From the NCBI GenBank assembly GCA_021779415.1, contig JAJYAS010000241.1:1-5986 (forward strand): a stretch of 5,986 nucleotides of DNA, read 5' to 3'. Source of the stretch: Bacillota bacterium (lineage in GTDB: Bacteria > Bacillota_B > Desulfitobacteriia > Desulfitobacteriales > Desulfitobacteriaceae). Positions within the stretch are counted from its first letter, which is position 1. Each line of letters opens with the position of its first letter. The position numbers were made by a program, and so were the translations under genes. This document shows, one piece after another, positions 5,795 through 5,986 of the stretch. The notes beneath the pieces are model-generated. The model saw nothing but the letters and a program-made list of their open reading frames with translations, was not told where the DNA came from and ran no database searches.

Positions 5795-5830
5795 GCTCGT
5801 CTTGTGTTGGCGCACTTGATGAGCTTTTTT
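5795..5830 (+). terminator. Intrinsic terminator, plus strand
   Basis: GCTCGTC (5795-5801) pairs with GATGAGC (5818-5824). Inside it, after a TT/TT internal loop, GTGT (5804-5807) pairs with GCAC (5812-5815) around a four-base loop, TGGC. Six T follow directly at 5825-5830. The two wobble pairs are G-U in the plus-strand RNA but become A-C mismatches in the minus-strand RNA, and only the plus side has a U-run, so the element points rightward. No plus-strand gene lies upstream; it would stop either antisense transcription or a short RNA starting near 5782. Confidence 0.6.
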
Positions 5831-5834
5831 ATTG

Positions 5835-5880
5835 TGCCAATAGACTTCCATAGAAACTTGGATGAGTAGGAGAATTGGCA
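5835..5880. repeat. Perfect 7-base inverted repeat in the intergenic gap
   Basis: TGCCAAT (5835-5841) and ATTGGCA (5874-5880) are perfect reverse complements separated by 32 bases. A smaller TCCA/TGGA pair (5847-5850 and 5859-5862) sits in the loop. The spacing is large for a hairpin and not typical of a simple operator. It could be a pair of protein half-sites or chance. Confidence 0.4.
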
Positions 5881-5913
5881 GTGCGTGATTGAGAAAGGTT
5901 GAGTTTGTGAGCA

Positions 5914-5986
5914 TCATGATCTATCATCCAATTGATTTGAGACAATCTCAGAAATGACATCAAAGAGTTTTTCTTCGATGGATTCA
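5914..5986 (-). CDS. C-terminal end of an unidentified gene, cut by the window edge
   Basis: On the minus strand a frame open from the window edge reads ESIEEKLFDVISEIVSNQ and ends LDDRS with a TGA at 5914-5916. The 23 residues form a plausible acidic amphipathic helix, as at the end of a real protein. A competing minus-strand frame is open longer, ending at a TAA near 5829, but is Ser/Asn/His-rich with no protein-like pattern. The true gene here is uncertain and no function can be given. Confidence 0.4.
   Translation of the reverse strand, partial: ESIEEKLFDVISEIVSNQLDDRS

Larger units (their letters stand above)
5740..5913. other. Intergenic gap of 174 bases
   Basis: This is the only substantial non-coding stretch in the window. 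It holds the plus-strand terminator-like hairpin, a possible extended -10 motif and the 7-base inverted repeat. I see no minus-strand -35/-10 pair good enough to call a promoter for the small-gene operon, so those genes may be read through from upstream or from a phage-specific promoter. Confidence 0.6.

Noticed and set aside
5755..5800. Minus-strand promoter for the small-gene operon (TATAGC or CATAAA as -10)
   Set aside because: No acceptable -35 lies 16-18 bases upstream of either candidate; the matches are no better than expected in AT-rich sequence.
5938..5950. TGAGA-CAA-TCTCA palindrome near the right edge
   Set aside because: The five-base arms are short and lie within a probable coding end; there is no U-run and no second copy to suggest an operator.

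Overview
The window looks like part of a temperate phage or prophage early (replication/recombination) region from a Bacillota (Firmicutes) host. The grounds are AAGGAGG-type ribosome binding sites a few bases before most starts, TTG starts, moderate-to-low GC, and a tight run of small genes typical of siphophage or prophage middle regions. It contains no structural, lysis, integrase or host housekeeping gene. The host genus cannot be fixed from sequence alone; a Paenibacillus-, Brevibacillus- or Bacillus-like host is my guess.

All credible genes lie on the minus strand and are read from right to left. The order is: the end of an unidentified gene (5914-5986); a 174-base gap with hairpins (5740-5913); a small Cys-containing protein (5509-5730/5739); an unknown 113-aa protein (5171-5512); a phage-type cytosine-5 DNA methyltransferase broken by a one-base excess in a nine-C run (4599-5169); a small Cys-rich protein (4336-4587); a 3D-domain protein whose likely true start is a CTG giving a membrane/signal segment (4005-4439); a metal-binding-like protein (3684-3989); a 63-aa helical protein (3493-3684); a nucleotidyltransferase-like protein (2594-3496); an HD-domain phosphohydrolase (2040-2582); a short-armed SMC/Rad50-like ATPase with a CPTC zinc hook (21-2018); and the first codons of a further gene (1-20).

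Genes are separated by about 0-15 bases or overlap (ATGA, TAATG and TTGA junctions), so they are probably one transcription unit with translational coupling. I see no internal terminator or convincing minus-strand promoter. The SMC-like ATPase suggests DNA-end processing or recombination. The HD and nucleotidyltransferase-like proteins suggest nucleotide or nucleic-acid chemistry. The methyltransferase would modify phage DNA if its frame were restored.

The points most worth a second look are the methyltransferase homopolymer frameshift, the CTG start and 104-base out-of-frame overlap of the 3D gene with its upstream neighbour, a possible very short plus-strand RNA ending in an intrinsic terminator in the only real gap, and the adjacent nucleotidyltransferase-like/HD gene pair. 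I found no CRISPR array, tRNA, insertion sequence or attachment site.
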